6,208 nt of DNA. It comes from an uncultured Anaerosacchariphilus sp. (lineage in GTDB: Bacteria > Bacillota > Clostridia > Lachnospirales > Lachnospiraceae). Shown here in pieces: positions 3,990-6,208 of this stretch. Position numbers and translations under genes: made by a program. The notes beneath the pieces are model-generated. The model did no database searches. It was not told the origin of the DNA and was given only the letters and a program-made list of their open reading frames with translations. Positions within the stretch are counted from its first letter, which is position 1; each line of letters opens with the position of its first letter. The DNA lies in contig CAKROP010000133.1 in assembly GCA_934373375.1 (NCBI GenBank), positions 1-6,208 of the forward strand. Reading direction: 5' to 3'.

Positions 3990-6208
3990 GAAAGCGGGAA
4001 CGCAAAAAAGACGCTATGGCGCTTGTGACCGGCCAGCCGGTCTATGTGGACGACCTTGCCCCGAAGGACTGTCTGGTAATTAAGCTGCTCCGAAGCCCCC
4101 ACGCCAATGCCATCGTGGAGGATGTAAACTATGCGGCGGCCCTGAAGGTGCCGGGCATCGAGGCGGTGTATACCTGGAAGGATGTGCCGCAGATCCGGTT
4201 TGCTACAGCGGGACAGACCTACCCGGAGTGGAGCCCCTACGATCATCTGATTCTCGATCAGCATGTGCGTTTCGTGGGCGATCCGGTGGCCATCGTGGTG
4301 GGCGCGGACGAGGCCTGCGTGGACAAGGCTCTGCGTGTGATTCGCGTAAAATATCAGGTGCTTCCGGCAGTGCTGGATTATCACAATGCCATTGACAATG
4401 AGGTGCTGGTTCACCCGGAGGACAACTGGGAGTCCAAGTTCCCGGTGGGTGCGGACAATAAGCGGAATCTCTGCTCCCATATGGAGGACGGCGACGGGGA
4501 TGTGGATGCGGTTCTCGCGGACTGCGACATCACCCTGGAGCATACCTACCATGTACCGGCGGTCAATCAGGCCATGATGGAGACCTTCCGGACGTACTGC
4601 TATATTGACACCTACGGGAGACTGGTGGTGGTCAGTTCCACCCAGATCGTGTTCCATGTGCGAAGAATCATTTCCACGGCCCTCGGGATTCCCAAGGCGA
4701 AGGTGCGGGCCATGAAGCCCCGGATTGGCGGCGGCTTCGGAGCCAAGCAGACGGTAGTGGCGGAGATTTATCCGGCCTTTGTCACCTGGATGCTGAAGAA
4801 GCCGTCGAAAATCATTTACACCAGAAAAGAAAGCCAGATTGCCGGTTCCCCCCGTCATGAGATGGACGTGACCGTGCGTCTGGGCGCTGATAAGGATGGA
4901 ACCATCCGTGCCATCGACCTTTACAACCTGTCCAATACGGGCGCGTACGGTGACCACGGTCCCACCACGGCGGGGCTGACGGGGCACAAGGCTATTCCGC
5001 TGTACACAGGCAACCTGGAGGCTTTCCGTCACGTATTTGACGTAGTCTACACGAATCAGCTTGCCACAGGCGCATACCGGGGCTACGGAGCCACCCAGGG
5101 AATCTTTGCCCTGGAATCCATCGTAAATGAGCTGGCGACGGTTCTTCAGATGGATCCGGTGGAGCTCCGTCTGAAAAATGTGGTACGGGAAAAGATGCTT
5201 ATGCCGGCTTATTTCGGCGAGGTGGCAGAGAGCTGCCGTCTGGACGAGTGTCTGGTCCGGGCCTGCGAAATGATTGGCTGGAAGGAAAAATACCCTGCCC
5301 GGGATATGGGAAATGGCAAGGTACGCGCCGTAGGCGTGGGCATGGCCATGCAGGGCTCCTGTATCTCCAACGTGGACGTGGGATCCGCGACGATCATGCT
5401 CAACGAGGACGGTACCTATAAGCTGGCCATCGCGGCGGCGGATATGGGAACCGGCTGCGACACCATTCTGGCCCAGATGGCGGCGGAATGTCTTCATGTG
5501 ACCACCGACGAGATCTTCGTCTCCGGCGCGGACACAGACAGCTCTCCCTATGATTCCGGATCCTATGCGTCCAGTACCACTTACATCACCGGCCAGGCGG
5601 TCGTAAAAGCGGCCACCGAGCTGGAACAGCGCATCTGTCAGGTAGCAGCCGGTATGCTGGAATGCGATCCGGAGGATGTGGACTTCGATGGACGAAAGGC
5701 CACCGATGTGAAGACAGGAAATTCCGTCACCAGCGAGGACATCGGCTTTATTGCCCAGGTCTGCAACGAGATCGCATTGCAGGTGACTGCCAGCCACAGC
5801 TCCCCGGTTTCTCCGCCTCCTTATATGGCGGGCGCGGTGGAAATCGAGCTGGACAGGGAGACCGGTCATGTGGAGATTCTGGACTACGCGGCAGTGGTGG
5901 ACTGCGGGACCGTCGTAAACCCGAACCTGGCGACCGTCCAGGTGGAAGGGGGATTAGGTCAGGGCATCGGCATGGCCCTGTACGAGAATATCCAGTATAC
6001 GCCCAGGGGCCAGCTGATCAACAGCTCCCTGATGCAGTATAAGATCCCGACCCGTCAGGATATAGGCCATCTGCGGGTGGAATTTAAGCCAAGCTTTGAG
6101 CCCACGGGTCCCTTCGGCGTCAAATCCATCGGCGAGATTGTCATTAATACCCCAGCTCCGGCCCTGGCCCATGCCATCTACAACGCCACGGGCGTATGGC
6201 ACCGGAAC
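3977..6208 (+). CDS. Molybdenum hydroxylase molybdopterin-binding (catalytic) subunit, 3'-partial
   Basis: The large subunit of a xanthine dehydrogenase-family hydroxylase, which binds molybdopterin cytosine dinucleotide and hydroxylates an N-heterocycle or similar substrate using water. 744 codons are visible with no stop; the family is about 760-770, so only a short C-terminal tail is missing. The alpha/beta hammerhead domain (about 15-130) opens with VTGQPVYVDDL and has LLRSPHANA and RFVGDPVAIVV. The first Mo-binding domain (about 145-390) has STQ with Gln223 and IGGGFGAKQ at 250-258; the Gln223-to-Gly251 spacing equals bovine Gln767-to-Gly795. AYRGYGATQ has Arg368, equivalent to bovine Arg912. 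The second Mo-binding domain has ADMGTGCDT (488-496), DTDSSPYDSGSYASSTT (519-535) and GVKSIGEI with the catalytic base Glu720, equivalent to bovine Glu1261. It is most like the Mo half of E. coli XdhD. Substrate is unknown; a purine is likely from the adjacent permease. A selenide Mo ligand is possible but is not encoded in this protein. Confidence 0.95.
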   Translation, partial: MREVGKRERKKDAMALVTGQPVYVDDLAPKDCLVIKLLRSPHANAIVEDVNYAAALKVPGIEAVYTWKDVPQIRFATAGQTYPEWSPYDHLILDQHVRFVGDPVAIVVGADEACVDKALRVIRVKYQVLPAVLDYHNAIDNEVLVHPEDNWESKFPVGADNKRNLCSHMEDGDGDVDAVLADCDITLEHTYHVPAVNQAMMETFRTYCYIDTYGRLVVVSSTQIVFHVRRIISTALGIPKAKVRAMKPRIGGGFGAKQTVVAEIYPAFVTWMLKKPSKIIYTRKESQIAGSPRHEMDVTVRLGADKDGTIRAIDLYNLSNTGAYGDHGPTTAGLTGHKAIPLYTGNLEAFRHVFDVVYTNQLATGAYRGYGATQGIFALESIVNELATVLQMDPVELRLKNVVREKMLMPAYFGEVAESCRLDECLVRACEMIGWKEKYPARDMGNGKVRAVGVGMAMQGSCISNVDVGSATIMLNEDGTYKLAIAAADMGTGCDTILAQMAAECLHVTTDEIFVSGADTDSSPYDSGSYASSTTYITGQAVVKAATELEQRICQVAAGMLECDPEDVDFDGRKATDVKTGNSVTSEDIGFIAQVCNEIALQVTASHSSPVSPPPYMAGAVEIELDRETGHVEILDYAAVVDCGTVVNPNLATVQVEGGLGQGIGMALYENIQYTPRGQLINSSLMQYKIPTRQDIGHLRVEFKPSFEPTGPFGVKSIGEIVINTPAPALAHAIYNATGVWHRN

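Noticed and set aside
3914..5869. 651-residue open frame on the minus strand
   Set aside because: It lies wholly antisense to the Fe-S and Mo subunit genes. Its His/Arg/Gly-rich composition matches no family, and the plus-strand reading has full catalytic motifs. It is a shadow of GC-rich codon bias.
5662..6042. 126-residue plus-strand open frame within the Mo subunit gene
   Set aside because: It is out of frame with the Mo subunit, Gly/Arg-rich, has no ribosome binding site, and overlaps conserved catalytic-domain sequence.

Overview
This window is one gene-dense, single-strand (+) stretch. It carries most of an operon for a molybdenum hydroxylase of the xanthine/purine dehydrogenase family, together with a matching nucleobase permease and a two-gene set that probably handles selenium or sulfur. 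The organism is most likely a GC-rich anaerobic member of the Clostridia (Lachnospiraceae-like). This is inferred from the strong AGGAGG-type ribosome binding sites before every complete gene, the tight packing, and the gene content. The sequence alone does not prove the taxon.

Layout: (1) 1-1065, the 3' part of a class V aminotransferase / cysteine desulfurase-family gene whose start lies before the window. (2) 1070-1306, a 78-residue DUF3343 (Se/S carrier-like) protein. (3) A 44-base AT-rich gap, the only real spacer. (4) 1351-2742, an NCS2 xanthine/uracil-type permease. (5) 2744-3505, the FAD subunit. (6) 3513-3989, the two-cluster [2Fe-2S] subunit. (7) 3977 to the window end, the molybdopterin subunit, missing only roughly its last 20 residues. 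Genes 4-7 are separated by 1 base, 7 bases and a 13-base overlap, so they are almost certainly co-transcribed and translationally coupled.

How they fit together: the permease would import a purine or similar nucleobase. The FAD, FeS and Mo subunits would form an (alpha-beta-gamma) hydroxylase that moves electrons from Mo through two [2Fe-2S] clusters to FAD. The desulfurase-like enzyme and the DUF3343 protein would mobilise and carry the sulfur or, more interestingly, selenium ligand of the Mo centre. A desulfurase-family gene plus DUF3343 beside a molybdenum hydroxylase is the neighbourhood associated with selenium-dependent molybdenum hydroxylases. The other expected markers (selD, yqeB, yqeC, mocA/ygfJ) are not in this window, so selenium dependence remains an inference.

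No RNA gene, mobile element, CRISPR array, riboswitch or convincing terminator was seen. The long minus-strand open frames are shadows of the plus-strand genes.
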